DNA of 64,000 bases from Streptomyces cucumeris (GTDB lineage: Bacteria; Actinomycetota; Actinomycetes; Streptomycetales; Streptomycetaceae), in assembly GCF_024295805.1 (NCBI RefSeq), contig NZ_JANCLX010000014.1, positions 62,001 to 126,000 on the forward strand, written 5' to 3'. The position numbers and the translations under genes were made by a program. The first letter of the stretch is position 1. Each line of letters starts with the position of its first letter. Positions 46,225-54,382 of this stretch are shown here, piece after piece. A model generated the notes under the pieces. That model was not told the DNA's origin. It did not search any database and saw nothing but the letters and a program-made list of their open reading frames with translations.

Positions 46225-48270
46225 ATGCCTTTCCCGACAGAGCGGACCGTCACCGGTAAGTATGTAAATCCGGTCACGCGTGAGCCGTATGACGGCAGCA
46301 GCGGGGACCATTACGTCATTCTCGAGCCGGTCCCTGAACGCTGGATGGATCAGACTGGGGATCAGATTTTCCTGGGAGGTGGACGAGTAGACCTCGGCGC
46401 TGACGGGCGCTTCGCAGAAGACGTGGTCTGCACGGATGCCGCTGGGGTGCTGCCCGCCGAGGGTCGCCTGTGGCGCTTGCGCCAGTACGTGGGCGGTTCG
46501 TGGTCTATGCAGCTCCTCGCCGTCCCCATTGGTGACGGTGCCCCACTCGATATCGCGGATTTCCCGTCCGTCGACGTGGAGGGAGTTGACTACGTACCAG
46601 TTCCTGGCCCTCCAGGTCCGCCGGGGGCAACGGGGATGGCAGGGGAGGCCGGTGCGCCGGGAAGTTCAGGCCAAGACGGGACGGACGGCGCCCCGGGGGA
46701 AGACGGGGCATCCGCGTACGAAATCGCCGTTGCCCACGGGTACATCGGCACCGAGGAAGAGTGGCTCGCCTCACTTGCGGGGTCAGGCGGTCTCGTCCAA
46801 TCCGTCAACGACAAGCAGGGTGTGGTCGTTCTCGGCGCGGCGGATGTCGAGGCGGACCCGGCGGGGTCGGCCACTGCGGCGCAGACGGCTGCCATCAGTG
46901 CGGCTGCTGCGGATGCCACCGGCAAGGTGAGCGCACACGCGGCCGATACCACCAATGTCCACGGCATCCCCGATACGTCCAACCTGGAGACTACCGCTGG
47001 CGCACAGGCCAAGGCCGATACTGCAGAGGACTCGGCTTCTGCTGCTGCCCAGGCGGCGCTCGAGCTCCACGCGCAAGACGGCACCAACGTTCACGGCATC
47101 GCAAATACCACCCTGCTGGAAACCGCTGCGGGTGCACAGGCGAAAGCGGATGCAGCCTGGTCCGCTGCCGTGAGCGCGAGCGCCGGGCAGGTCGCCGACC
47201 ATGCCGCTGCGACCGCGAACGTGCACGGCATATCCGACACATCCACCCTCGTTACTGAGGATGTTCTGGATGGATACGCCACGGGCCCAGACCTGGCTGC
47301 ACACGCATCCGACACGACGGGCATCCACGGCATATCCGATACGGCTCTCCTGGAGACCAAGACCGGAGCGCAAACCAAGGCGGATGCGGCCCAAGCTGCG
47401 GCCAGCGCCGAGGTGGCCGGGCAGAGGGGCGCAGCGAACGGGCTGGCGGGGCTGGACGGATCCGTGAAGGTTCCACTGGCCCAGGTGCCGAGTCTCCCGG
47501 CCTCTCAGGTCACATCGGGAACGCTGGACGCTGCCCGAATCCCCGACCTGACCGCTGCCTACCTCGCGGTGGCGCAGCGCGGCGCAGCGAACGGGGTGGC
47601 TGGTCTTGACTCTGGCACCAAGATTCCCATTGCGCAGGTGCCGAACCTTCCGGCTTCTCAGGTCACCTCCGGAACCTTCGGCGCTGCGCAGATTCCCGAC
47701 CTGAGTGCCATCTATCTGCCGATGGTCACGTACGGCAACATGTGGACCGCCAGCGACAGCGGGCTGATTGCGTGGACTTTCGATCCGGCCAACTCGTCCA
47801 CAACCGGAACCACTCTGACCGCCGGGTACATCTACCTGCTGAAGGTCATGGTCCGGCAGCCTGCGACCCTGACAAAGATCAACATGGTGGTCGGCACGGC
47901 AGGATCCACCTTGACGTCCGGGCAGAACCTCGCCGGTCTGTACGACACCTCCGGAACGCGCCGGGCGATCACTGCTGACCTGTCCACAACATGGACCAGC
48001 GCGGGCAACAAGACGATCAACTTCACCTCGTCCTACAGTGCTGCCGCCGGGGCGTACTACCTTGCGCTGGTATTCAACGGAACTTCTTCACCCGTCTTTG
48101 CCTGCGGCTCCACTCTCGGGGCGGCCTTTACCCCAGGCAACGCCAACCTGTCTTCGGGGAGCTACCGGTTCTGCCGGAGTCCCGCAAACGGCAACACCTC
48201 ATTGCCGGTGAACATCACGCTGTCGGGGTACACGCCAGACGCCAACAATCTCTATGGTGCCGTGGGGTAG
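46225..48270 (+). CDS. Collagen-repeat tail protein 2, 681 aa
   Basis: ATG 46225 follows AGAAAGGGGGCCACCGA. The N-terminus is paralogous to the preceding gene. Short Gly-x-x runs (GPPGPPGATG) follow, then repeated VHGI-containing helical units (residues 230-420) and two copies of RGAANGxAGLD. The C-terminal 170 residues resemble the end of the 415-aa protein. This looks like the major tail fibre or spike in a duplicated pair. Confidence 0.85.
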   Translation: MPFPTERTVTGKYVNPVTREPYDGSSGDHYVILEPVPERWMDQTGDQIFLGGGRVDLGADGRFAEDVVCTDAAGVLPAEGRLWRLRQYVGGSWSMQLLAVPIGDGAPLDIADFPSVDVEGVDYVPVPGPPGPPGATGMAGEAGAPGSSGQDGTDGAPGEDGASAYEIAVAHGYIGTEEEWLASLAGSGGLVQSVNDKQGVVVLGAADVEADPAGSATAAQTAAISAAAADATGKVSAHAADTTNVHGIPDTSNLETTAGAQAKADTAEDSASAAAQAALELHAQDGTNVHGIANTTLLETAAGAQAKADAAWSAAVSASAGQVADHAAATANVHGISDTSTLVTEDVLDGYATGPDLAAHASDTTGIHGISDTALLETKTGAQTKADAAQAAASAEVAGQRGAANGLAGLDGSVKVPLAQVPSLPASQVTSGTLDAARIPDLTAAYLAVAQRGAANGVAGLDSGTKIPIAQVPNLPASQVTSGTFGAAQIPDLSAIYLPMVTYGNMWTASDSGLIAWTFDPANSSTTGTTLTAGYIYLLKVMVRQPATLTKINMVVGTAGSTLTSGQNLAGLYDTSGTRRAITADLSTTWTSAGNKTINFTSSYSAAAGAYYLALVFNGTSSPVFACGSTLGAAFTPGNANLSSGSYRFCRSPANGNTSLPVNITLSGYTPDANNLYGAVG

Positions 48271-48279
48271 GGAGCTTCG

Positions 48280-48360
48280 ATGCGCGACAGCAATGTGGTC
48301 ACAATTCTCCTTTTGGTGCTGATTGTCGTACTGATCTTCGCTGTTGCTGGAGTGCTGTAA
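48280..48360 (+). CDS. Membrane microprotein, 26 aa
   Basis: ATG 48280 follows TAGGGAGCTTCG. The 26 residues are one hydrophobic helix (VVTILLLVLIVVLIFAVAGV), so a single-pass membrane protein right after the tail fibre. Function unknown; could be a small lysis or envelope factor. Confidence 0.6.
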   Translation: MRDSNVVTILLLVLIVVLIFAVAGVL

Positions 48361-48453
48361 TCGAGGATGACCCGTTCGGTCGCACTGCCATGTGCGGACA
48401 AACCCATCTCCTTCGGCGTATTCTGAGAGTGGGTCTCTCTGGAGTCGGAGACT

Positions 48454-48487
48454 GGAGCCACCCTCTTCCCCCGTAGAGGGTGGCTCC
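48454..48487. terminator. Strong hairpin between convergent genes
   Basis: GGAGCCACCCTCT pairs with AGAGGGTGGCTCC around eight bases. It separates the rightward tail genes from the leftward gene at 48494. Confidence 0.85.
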
Positions 48488-48493
48488 GCCGTA

Positions 48494-48943
48494 CTACAAT
48501 TTGCGCCACAATCGGTGGTAGCGGGCTAGCTTGCGCCGCGCTCCGGTCCAGCCCATCGCCTTCTGGGGCCCATCTACGGCCAGGTAGCTCCTGGCCCCTG
48601 CCGGACTGGTGCCAGGAGCGCTCGTGTCCATGAGCAGCCCTTCCCTCAGCAGGGAGTCCAGGGCTTCGCGCCCCCGCGCCTTCGAGGTGGGCTTACCGTT
48701 CACGCCCGGCAGTAGCCAGCAGACTTGATCCAGCGTCATGGGGGGAATGCCGGGCCCCTGCTCGAACTGCATGCTCCGCAAGATGCACCACAGCCGGAAA
48801 GCTGTCGGATTGATCCGCTCGCAGAGCATGACCCAGTCAGGCACCTTCGTGAACGACTGTCGACGCCGGGCCCGACCCCTGAGCCTCACTTGAGGCCCCT
48901 TCGATGTGGCGTTCGGAGGGGCCTCGGGGCTCGTGCTGGTCAT
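48494..48943 (-). CDS. Winged-helix-like protein, 149 aa
   Basis: ATG 48943 follows AAGAGAAGGGGAGGCGC. Residues 45-110 (NPTAFRLWCILRSMQFEQG, then AREALDSLLREGLLM) look like a winged helix. The N-terminal 40 residues and C-terminus are Arg-rich. Probably a DNA-binding regulator, possibly controlling the tail or lysis transcripts. Confidence 0.7.
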   Translation of the reverse strand: MTSTSPEAPPNATSKGPQVRLRGRARRRQSFTKVPDWVMLCERINPTAFRLWCILRSMQFEQGPGIPPMTLDQVCWLLPGVNGKPTSKARGREALDSLLREGLLMDTSAPGTSPAGARSYLAVDGPQKAMGWTGARRKLARYHRLWRKL

Positions 48944-49326
48944 GCGCCTCCCCTTCTCTTCGGTTCCGCATTGCTGGCCTACGGTCACGCCTCCTCTTGG
49001 GGGTGCGGCCTGCCGGTCGGTTGCCGTGCTTGATCAATCCTCGTAGCGCTCACAGCGAGCGTAGTCACTGGCTCGACACGCAGGGCGGGGCTTGCGGGCG
49101 GGCGATGAGGGGCGCCTTGAGGGGTCGAGCCCCCAGGTCGTCGAGCACGGCGGCCTTTGCGGCGGCCCTGCTCAGCGGGTCATCTGCCTTCGCTTTCCCG
49201 GATGGAGTGGGCTCCACTGCCAGCCCTTCAAGTCTAGCCCAGAAAGCACGACTTGACGGCCTAGGCCACTTATGGAAGAGTGCTTCGTGTCGCCAGAAAA
49301 GGCGGCCTCGGAAAGGAGATCAAAAG
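48944..49326. other. Intergenic region with divergent promoters
   Basis: No gene is supported. A rightward frame is open through this stretch but lacks a start with ribosome binding site. The only clear element is the promoter at 49253 near the right end. Confidence 0.6.
49253..49281 (+). promoter_or_regulatory. Promoter with palindromic operator in the spacer
   Basis: TTGACG (49253-49258), GGCCTAGGCC (49258-49267) in the spacer, and a weak AAGAGT 17 bp downstream. It serves the 92-aa gene at 49327. Confidence 0.65.
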
Positions 49327-49605
49327 GTGAGCAACGGCCGACACGGCAAGATCAAGCCCCTCGGGTTCGACACGGCGGCGCAGGTTCTGACCATTGGTCT
49401 CTCGGATGAGGCCGCCGCAAACCTCACGCGGATGGTGAGGGATGCAGCGGGAAAGAACAGCCTCGACGACTCTGCCGCACTCAAGGAATTGCGCAGCCGC
49501 CTCAAGACGGCGGCAAAGCGACGTAAGACGCGAGAGTGGGCGCAGGAGGTGCTGACGCTTCTGGCGAAGCACAAGAGGAAGACCCTGGGAGGGGCGCTCG
49601 CCTGA
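49327..49605 (+). CDS. Basic helical protein, 92 aa
   Basis: GTG 49327 follows GGAAAGGAGATCAAAAG. Lys/Arg-rich C-terminus (KRRKTREWAQEVLTLLAKHK) suggests nucleic-acid binding. Lies behind an operator promoter and before a terminator, so a single-gene unit. Unrecognised. Confidence 0.75.
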   Translation: MSNGRHGKIKPLGFDTAAQVLTIGLSDEAAANLTRMVRDAAGKNSLDDSAALKELRSRLKTAAKRRKTREWAQEVLTLLAKHKRKTLGGALA

Positions 49606-49668
49606 TATTCCCCAACCCCCGCCCGGCACAGAAGTGCTCATGACTCCGGCCGTGAGCGGAGGGTTGTC

Positions 49669-49701
49669 GCGGGCCTGGACTGCGCATGAGTCCAGGCCCG
49701 C
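49669..49701 (+). terminator. Strong intrinsic terminator
   Basis: GCGGGCCTGGAC pairs with GTCCAGGCCCGC around nine bases, followed by ATTGTCTTG. Confidence 0.8.
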
Positions 49702-49784
49702 ATTGTCTTGAGGGGGCCCGGCCGCCGGTACACCCCCGTCACCAAGTGCGATTTCGACGGATATCCAAAGAGGAGGGAGAGGGC

Positions 49785-49904
49785 ATGCGGAAGCTCAAGG
49801 TATGGGCGTGCCTGACGGCTGCGGGCGCCTTGGTACTGCTGGCGGGAGGGCGACGTCTGACCGAGGCGGTCGCACTCGACCCCGACAACATGGCAACTCG
49901 GTGA
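49785..49904 (+). CDS. Small membrane or secreted protein, 39 aa
   Basis: ATG 49785 follows GAGGAGGGAGAGGGC. Basic start and hydrophobic WACLTAAGALVLLAGG, like a signal peptide or single membrane helix. Its stop overlaps the next GTG. Confidence 0.65.
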   Translation: MRKLKVWACLTAAGALVLLAGGRRLTEAVALDPDNMATR

Positions 49905-50281
49905 TCGAGATCGACATGACCGCCGTGCTGTCGGACGACGAATCCGGCCTCGCGGTCTTTCTGTACTGCCGGACCGAGGAAGACAGGGCTCGGATCCGAC
50001 TGCTCCTCGAGGCGCAGGGTGCCGAGTACGTCATGCACCCCGGCGACGTCCACCCTGCCCGGATCGATGGGTCCGTGGTCGTTGCACGCACTGCAATCAC
50101 GGTCTTCACCGGGCCTCTGTATGTGATGGGCGAGCACGAACTGCAGGGGGATCTGGGGGCCGTCAAGCAGGCGACTCTGCTCGTCCTGGATGAACCGTTC
50201 AACGCGAACGACGAGAGCGAAAAGGCTGTGCTGGCGGCCACGTTGCCGCTGGAAATTCTGGAGAGGGGAAGCAGTGGGTAG
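49901..50281 (+). CDS. Hypothetical protein, 126 aa
   Basis: GTG 49901 in a GTGA overlap with the preceding gene. Mixed alpha/beta with a basic middle (EEDRARIRLLLEAQGAEYVM). Overlaps the next gene by eight bases. No known family. Confidence 0.7.
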   Translation: MIEIDMTAVLSDDESGLAVFLYCRTEEDRARIRLLLEAQGAEYVMHPGDVHPARIDGSVVVARTAITVFTGPLYVMGEHELQGDLGAVKQATLLVLDEPFNANDESEKAVLAATLPLEILERGSSG

Positions 50282-50543
50282 TCGAGACCAGGAGCTGGCG
50301 AAGAAGTACGCCGCCAAGGGTATGAAGTCGGCATCCCAGCGGGCACGCGAGAAGGAGGAGAAGGGGGCGCGTCGCAGCACGGGGAGCTCCTCGGTCGAGG
50401 ACCAGCTCAAGGAGTTCGACTGGCGCAATCCGCAACCCATTTCGCGTGACGCAACATCGCGGTCGCGGGCGCGCAGTCATCAGCGGAATGCCTCGGATGC
50501 TACGCCCGCTCGGTCGGGCGGTTGGTTCCGACGGAGTAAGTAG
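50274..50543 (+). CDS. Basic protein, 89 aa
   Basis: GTG 50274 follows GAGAGGGGAAGCA, still inside the end of the 126-aa gene. Arg/Lys/Ser-rich throughout, ending GGWFRRSK. Likely binds nucleic acid. Precedes a strong terminator. Confidence 0.65.
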   Translation: MGSRDQELAKKYAAKGMKSASQRAREKEEKGARRSTGSSSVEDQLKEFDWRNPQPISRDATSRSRARSHQRNASDATPARSGGWFRRSK

Positions 50544-50550
50544 TACCTAA

Positions 50551-50588
50551 GCCGAAGGGGACCCGGTCTGTACCGGGTCCCCTTCGGC
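50551..50588 (+). terminator. Strong intrinsic terminator
   Basis: GCCGAAGGGGACCCGG pairs with CCGGGTCCCCTTCGGC around six bases. Confidence 0.9.
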
Positions 50589-50746
50589 ATGTCTAGATTT
50601 TTATCAGGGTTGGTATAACAATGAACTAGACGGCGGCGTACTCTTGTTCTTCCCGAACCTACCGTTACTAGCACAACTCAGCGCACTTACGGAACTTGGT
50701 GCTCAAATAGTGCTAAGATAGGTGCAGTTGAGGAAAGGAGCCATAC

Positions 50747-51103
50747 GTGAGCACAACGGAAACCCTCCCAGAGAGCCTCAATCGCGGGTCACTGGCCGAA
50801 GTTCTCGCCAGTCGTACCGGCATGGCCCGTTCCATCGCGTACGAGGCGGTGGAAACCCTGTTTGACGTCATTGCCTCACGGGTCGCCCAGGGCGGGTCTG
50901 TCATCGTCACGAACTTCGGCAGCTTCTCGCTGATCGATCGGCAGTCCCGCCGGGCGCGAAACCCGCAGACGGGCGCACCCATACACATGCCCTGCCGAAA
51001 GGCCGTCAAGTTTACGGTTTCTCCCCGGCTGCTGGAGTACGCGAACTCGAACCCGGCAGATACAACCATCCGGAAGAACCCCAAGGGATCCGTCAGGAAG
51101 TAG
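50747..51103 (+). CDS. HU/IHF-family DNA-binding protein, 118 aa
   Basis: GTG 50747 follows GAGGAAAGGAGCCATAC. The core (residues 40-90) with TNFGSFSL, ARNPQTGAPI and PRLLEYAN matches the HU beta-arm and saddle. The N-terminal 20 residues and C-terminal tail are additions typical of phage HU proteins. HU bends DNA and compacts nucleoids; here it may help replication, packaging or with the FtsK-like gene downstream. Upstream TTGGTG and TAGGTG could be its promoter. Confidence 0.9.
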   Translation: MSTTETLPESLNRGSLAEVLASRTGMARSIAYEAVETLFDVIASRVAQGGSVIVTNFGSFSLIDRQSRRARNPQTGAPIHMPCRKAVKFTVSPRLLEYANSNPADTTIRKNPKGSVRK

Positions 51104-51129
51104 TGGCCCAGGCCATCTCGTGCTATGCT
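51103..51129 (+). promoter_or_regulatory. Promoter with palindromic operator variant
   Basis: TGGCCCAGGCCA (51104-51115) follows a GTGGCC -35-like hexamer; TATGCT (51124-51129) is the -10, 15 bp spacing as at 7033. Confidence 0.7.
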
Positions 51130-51182
51130 GTTCACGAAGAACAGCGAGCGGTCTGAAAGCTGTTGACGGAAAGGAAGAAAAC

Positions 51183-51650
51183 GTGTCTCTCGGTACTACG
51201 GTTCGTTCCCTCGCCCGGAACGCCAAGCGACAGTTCCCCGGAGCGGACGACTCCAGCATTCGCGAGTACGTCCTGCTCCAGGTGAGCGTGGCGCTCAACA
51301 ACCCGGCCAGCAACATCAAGGACGAGCGCCTGCTCAGCCTCGCCGAGGATGCATTCTCGGCGGCGGCGAGCGAGGGGACCCCCTGGGCGGTCGCCCTGAA
51401 GAACACGGTGCGCGACAACACCGTGAAGCCCCTGGTCGAGAAGGCCAAGGGTCTGGGTGTCGACCCTGTGCCGGTGGTGGTGGTGGAGACCGGCCTCCCC
51501 GAGAGCGACGTCCGCGAGATGATCCAGGCACTGGAGGCTGAAGCCGGTACAGCCCCCGAGGTGGACGACGCTCCTGAGGTGGACGACGTCCCCGAGATGG
51601 GTGACGAGGATGAGGCGGAGTTCCCCGCTTCCGTTACCGTCACCCACTGA
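51183..51650 (+). CDS. Acidic-tailed protein, 155 aa
   Basis: GTG 51183 follows GACGGAAAGGAAGAAAAC. Helical N-terminal part (residues 1-95) and acidic C-terminal tandem repeat EVDDAPEVDDVPEMGDED. Lies between HU and FtsK-like genes, so may bind DNA-associated proteins. No known family. Confidence 0.7.
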   Translation: MSLGTTVRSLARNAKRQFPGADDSSIREYVLLQVSVALNNPASNIKDERLLSLAEDAFSAAASEGTPWAVALKNTVRDNTVKPLVEKAKGLGVDPVPVVVVETGLPESDVREMIQALEAEAGTAPEVDDAPEVDDVPEMGDEDEAEFPASVTVTH

Positions 51651-51666
51651 TACCCCCCACGCGCAG

Positions 51667-51703
51667 GCCGGTCCCGGTGCCCCACACCCGGGTCCGGCTT
51701 TTT
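51667..51703 (+). terminator. Intrinsic terminator
   Basis: GCCGGTCCCGG pairs with CCGGGTCCGGC across ten bases, followed by TTTTT. Confidence 0.85.
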
Positions 51704-51735
51704 GTGTGCCATGAACAGAATCGAGGAGAGTCGAG

Positions 51736-53037
51736 ATGCTGGTTCCAACCGAAGAGGAGACGCGGATCCTGGAGGTTTTGCGTTCTGGCTGGGCTTCAAA
51801 AAGCGTACCCGCCCCATGGTTGAGGGAGATCTCCGTACTGAGGGCGGACGTGGCGCGCTCTGGAGTGGTGGCCGACCTCATGCTCTCTGGGGTGACGATG
51901 GAGAAAGTCTCGGACGGCGTTGATCAGCTGCGTCTGTTTTTCGATGTAGAGGACGATCACCAGCTTGTCGTGCTGCCCGGCGGACGGGCTACCCGCGTGC
52001 GCCTGGAGATCCGCACGAGGCGAGTCACCGAAGAGATGGACATGCTCTGGCATCCCGGACGCAAGGGGATCGGGGTCGACTCCGTCACGGGCCAGGTTGT
52101 AGAGATTCCCTTCTTGTCTCAGATCCAGTTCTCTGGAGCAAAGGGCTCCGGCAAGTCGTGGGCCATGCGCCCTTCGATGGCCTCCCTTGCGCTCAACCCG
52201 GACTTTGAAGTGCTTTACCTGGACCCGAAAATGGTCGAAGGGAAGCGCTGGCAAGGGCTTGTGCATACATACTTTCCCGGGGACTTTCCGGACATCCTCG
52301 AGGAATGCGCGGAGGACCTGTCCCGTCGCGCCGACCTGATGAGCAAGGCTGGTGCGACAGTGTGGCGCCCTGAGTTCGGCCCTTATCGCATTGTCGTGAT
52401 TGATGAAGGTCGCGAGCTCCTGGCCGAGTGCCGTCGCGCCGACCGCCTGCGTGCTCAGCTCTTGCGGAAGGCGGGGTTCGCTTCGGACGGCGACCTTGCC
52501 CCGGTCGACAAGGGGGGGGCCCTGGACAACCTGATCAAGATCTCGTCTATGGGCCGAGCCTGGGGCGTCTTTCTGTGGTGGGCCACGCAGTACCCGATCG
52601 TCTCAGGTAACAACCCGGGCGTGGACACGAACATCGACGCGAACACTGACTACCGTTTCTCCCTTCGCGTCAGCAAGCGCAAGCACTCCGAGGTCGCCCT
52701 GGGTGATGACGCCGACTATGGACCCCATCGGCTGACGGCCGATGATCGCAATCGTGGCCTCGGCTACATCGGTGGTCACGGTCCGTCCTTGATTCAGACG
52801 TGGACGATGACCGACGAGATGCTCGGCCTCCTTGCCCATCCTGATCAGGGTCGCGGCAAGTTCCCCAGGGATGTCGCACTGAGGACGCTCGGATCTCAGC
52901 CGGATTCGGTGTGGACGCCAGAGCTGCTTGCGTCGCATACGGGGTGTGGGACCAATCAGGCGATGCGCTTCCTGCGGTCGTTTTCCAGTGAGGGGCTGGT
53001 CATCGCCGATGGGGACACCTTCAGGCTCGCGGCTTAG
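51736..53037 (+). CDS. FtsK/SpoIIIE-like DNA translocase, 433 aa
   Basis: ATG 51736 follows GAGGAGAGTCGAG. Walker A GAKGSGKS (134-141) and Walker B VVIDEG (220-225) with the conserved layout of FtsK-type motor ATPases. The C-terminal 45 residues look like a small winged helix. Similar to actinobacterial plasmid transfer or phage translocases, which pump double-stranded DNA in the cytoplasm or at the membrane. No membrane span, so probably soluble. Next to HU and tRNA genes. Confidence 0.88.
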   Translation: MLVPTEEETRILEVLRSGWASKSVPAPWLREISVLRADVARSGVVADLMLSGVTMEKVSDGVDQLRLFFDVEDDHQLVVLPGGRATRVRLEIRTRRVTEEMDMLWHPGRKGIGVDSVTGQVVEIPFLSQIQFSGAKGSGKSWAMRPSMASLALNPDFEVLYLDPKMVEGKRWQGLVHTYFPGDFPDILEECAEDLSRRADLMSKAGATVWRPEFGPYRIVVIDEGRELLAECRRADRLRAQLLRKAGFASDGDLAPVDKGGALDNLIKISSMGRAWGVFLWWATQYPIVSGNNPGVDTNIDANTDYRFSLRVSKRKHSEVALGDDADYGPHRLTADDRNRGLGYIGGHGPSLIQTWTMTDEMLGLLAHPDQGRGKFPRDVALRTLGSQPDSVWTPELLASHTGCGTNQAMRFLRSFSSEGLVIADGDTFRLAA

Positions 53038-53086
53038 ATCCGCCCTCTTGCTGTCATCGACTAACAACTAATTGAGAAGAGGTTCA

Positions 53087-53302
53087 ATGCCTGTTGTCTA
53101 TCACTACTCGTGCTGCCGCATGGGTTGGCTGCCGAGTGAAACCCCCAACGCCTTGGCGCTCCGCCGGGTTGTCCGGGCGCACCGCAAGGAAGCCCATGGA
53201 GGCAAGGCTGATGCCACCGAGGGCCTTTTCACGGCTCCAGCGTCGGATCCACTCAAGACCAAGCTCATGGGTCGCTTGATGCGCTCCAGTCTCGGCTTGT
53301 GA
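53087..53302 (+). CDS. Small basic protein with Cys and His, 71 aa
   Basis: ATG 53087 follows GAGAAGAGGTTCA. Starts with HYSCC and later HRKEAHGG; a metal site is possible. Basic C-terminal helix. Unknown. Confidence 0.65.
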   Translation: MPVVYHYSCCRMGWLPSETPNALALRRVVRAHRKEAHGGKADATEGLFTAPASDPLKTKLMGRLMRSSLGL

Positions 53303-53341
53303 GTCCCGAGGGTCGGGCATCCGGGATTTGGTCGCAGGTAC

Positions 53342-53371
53342 TTGACCTAGGCCAGCAGGTAGCTGTAGAGT
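53342..53371 (+). promoter_or_regulatory. Promoter with palindromic operator
   Basis: TTGACC (53342-53347), TGACCTAGGCCA (53343-53354) overlapping it, and TAGAGT (53366-53371), 18 bp apart. It drives the RNA island at 53.48-53.77 kb. Two hairpins lie in its leader (53411-53478). Confidence 0.8.
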
Positions 53372-53482
53372 TTTAACTAGTTCAAGCGATGTAATCGCGA
53401 GAACGGTAGCTCCAAGGGTGATATGACCACCCTTGGGACACAGACCCGCCTGAGGTGAGTCCGACACCTCAGGCGGGGTGAT

Positions 53483-53554
53483 GGCGAATAGCTCAGCTGG
53501 TGAGAGCGCGGAACTGATAATTCCGAGGTCGGGGGTTCGAGTCCCTCTTCGCCA
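53483..53554 (+). tRNA. tRNA-Ile(GAT)
   Basis: Acceptor GGCGAAT with CTTCGCC, anticodon arm CGGAA-CTGATAA-TTCCG with anticodon GAT, T arm GGGGG-TTCGAGT-CCCTC. Discriminator A, no encoded CCA. Confidence 0.93.
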
Positions 53555-53615
53555 ACCGGGACCGGGGGCGCGAGCTACAGGCACAGCACGGCCCCCGGTC
53601 CTCTCGAGCCATCAA

Positions 53616-53670
53616 GAAGTCCGTGCTTGTCGGCGGCAAGGGCAGCACAGCCTTGTCGTCAGCGGACTTC
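53616..53670 (+). ncRNA. tRNA-like or structured RNA remnant
   Basis: GAAGTCCG pairs with CGGACTTC (8 bp). Inside is CTTG-TCGGCGG-CAAG, shaped like a D arm, but there is no T arm. It lies between two tRNA genes; maybe a degenerated tRNA. Confidence 0.35.
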
Positions 53671-53692
53671 GAACCCCGGCTTTCGCCGGGGG

Positions 53693-53767
53693 GTCCATGT
53701 TGTGTAACGGTGGCACGCCGCTTGTGTCGGGCGAGCGGAGGTGCGGGTTCGACTCCTGCCATGGACC
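53693..53767 (+). tRNA. Unusual tRNA, probably His-like, with encoded CCA
   Basis: Acceptor GTCCATG with CATGGAC, G at -1 pairing with discriminator C, and CCA at 53768-53770: the hallmarks of tRNA-His. D arm GTGT/GCAC and T arm GCGGG-TTCGACT-CCTGC are normal. The anticodon arm is odd: CCGCT and AGCGG flank 11 bases (TGTGTCGGGCG) instead of 7; a GTG can be placed in it only with an irregular stem. It could be a functional His tRNA, a decoding variant or a pseudogene. Confidence 0.6.
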
Positions 53768-53806
53768 CCAATGTGACCCCCTCCATTGCGGGTCACTCGT
53801 CAAGCC

Positions 53807-53856
53807 GCCACGAGTGCGGGAATCTCGCCCCCGCGATTCCCGCACTCGTGGCTTTT
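53807..53856 (+). terminator. Strong intrinsic terminator
   Basis: GCCACGAGTGCGGGAATC pairs with GATTCCCGCACTCGTGGC, followed by TTTTGTGTTT. Confidence 0.95.
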
Positions 53857-53987
53857 GTGTTTCAGCCACGTACGCATCCTTGAGTGGCTGAACGGCGCCA
53901 TCGTCGGCATTGCGTTGACAAGCGATGGCTAGAGCGGGTGAAGGGCGCCCCCGGGGCGCATGCCCGAGAAAAGGAAAGGAGAAGGAT

Positions 53988-54101
53988 ATGGAGTTCCTGG
54001 CGTTCGAGGACGGCCACGTCTTCCTCTCGCGGGAGGAGCTGGACGAATACCGCACCCGGAAGGCGGAGGGCTGGTACCCGGAGGTTCGTGATGACGACTG
54101 A
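53988..54101 (+). CDS. Small acidic protein, 37 aa
   Basis: ATG 53988 follows AAAGGAGAAGGAT. Acidic and helical (FLSREELDEYRTRKAEGWYP). Its end overlaps the next gene, which starts at 54091. No family. Confidence 0.6.
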   Translation: MEFLAFEDGHVFLSREELDEYRTRKAEGWYPEVRDDD

Positions 54102-54246
54102 CGCCGAAGCCCTGGACGGCGCCTCGCAGCGGGTGGAGCTGGGCCCTCCGGTGTCGCAGCACTCCACCTCGAACCCCCCGCAGAGGGTAGAAAACCCACA
54201 GCCGGGCACGCCAATCGGAGAGTACGACACAACCAGGCGCCGGTAG
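54091..54246 (+). CDS. Small protein, 51 aa
   Basis: ATG 54091 follows CGGAGGTTCGTG. Ser/Pro/Gln-rich and without clear fold. Overlaps the previous gene by 11 bases. Terminator follows. Confidence 0.55.
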   Translation: MTTDAEALDGASQRVELGPPVSQHSTSNPPQRVENPQPGTPIGEYDTTRRR

Positions 54247-54284
54247 CAGAAGGCGTGTGCAACGATTGATTCACATAACAAGCG

Positions 54285-54312
54285 AGGCCCCTCCTGACGG
54301 AGGGGCCTTTTT
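54285..54312 (+). terminator. Strong intrinsic terminator
   Basis: AGGCCCCTCC pairs with GGAGGGGCCT, followed by TTTT. Confidence 0.9.
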
Positions 54313-54382
54313 GCTTCCAGGTGGATGTAGCAGGCTTGGGGATCGATCAGGTGCAGTCGATGCCCAGGGACTTGTCCCGTGA

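Noticed and set aside
48904..49605. Long rightward frame running through the promoter at 49253
   Set aside because: The N-terminal part overlaps a leftward gene and a promoter; the gene is better started at GTG 49327.
53884..54246. 120-codon frame over the two small genes near 54 kb
   Set aside because: Strongly basic, low-complexity N-terminal half with poor codons; the shorter genes at 53988 and 54091 each have good ribosome binding sites.
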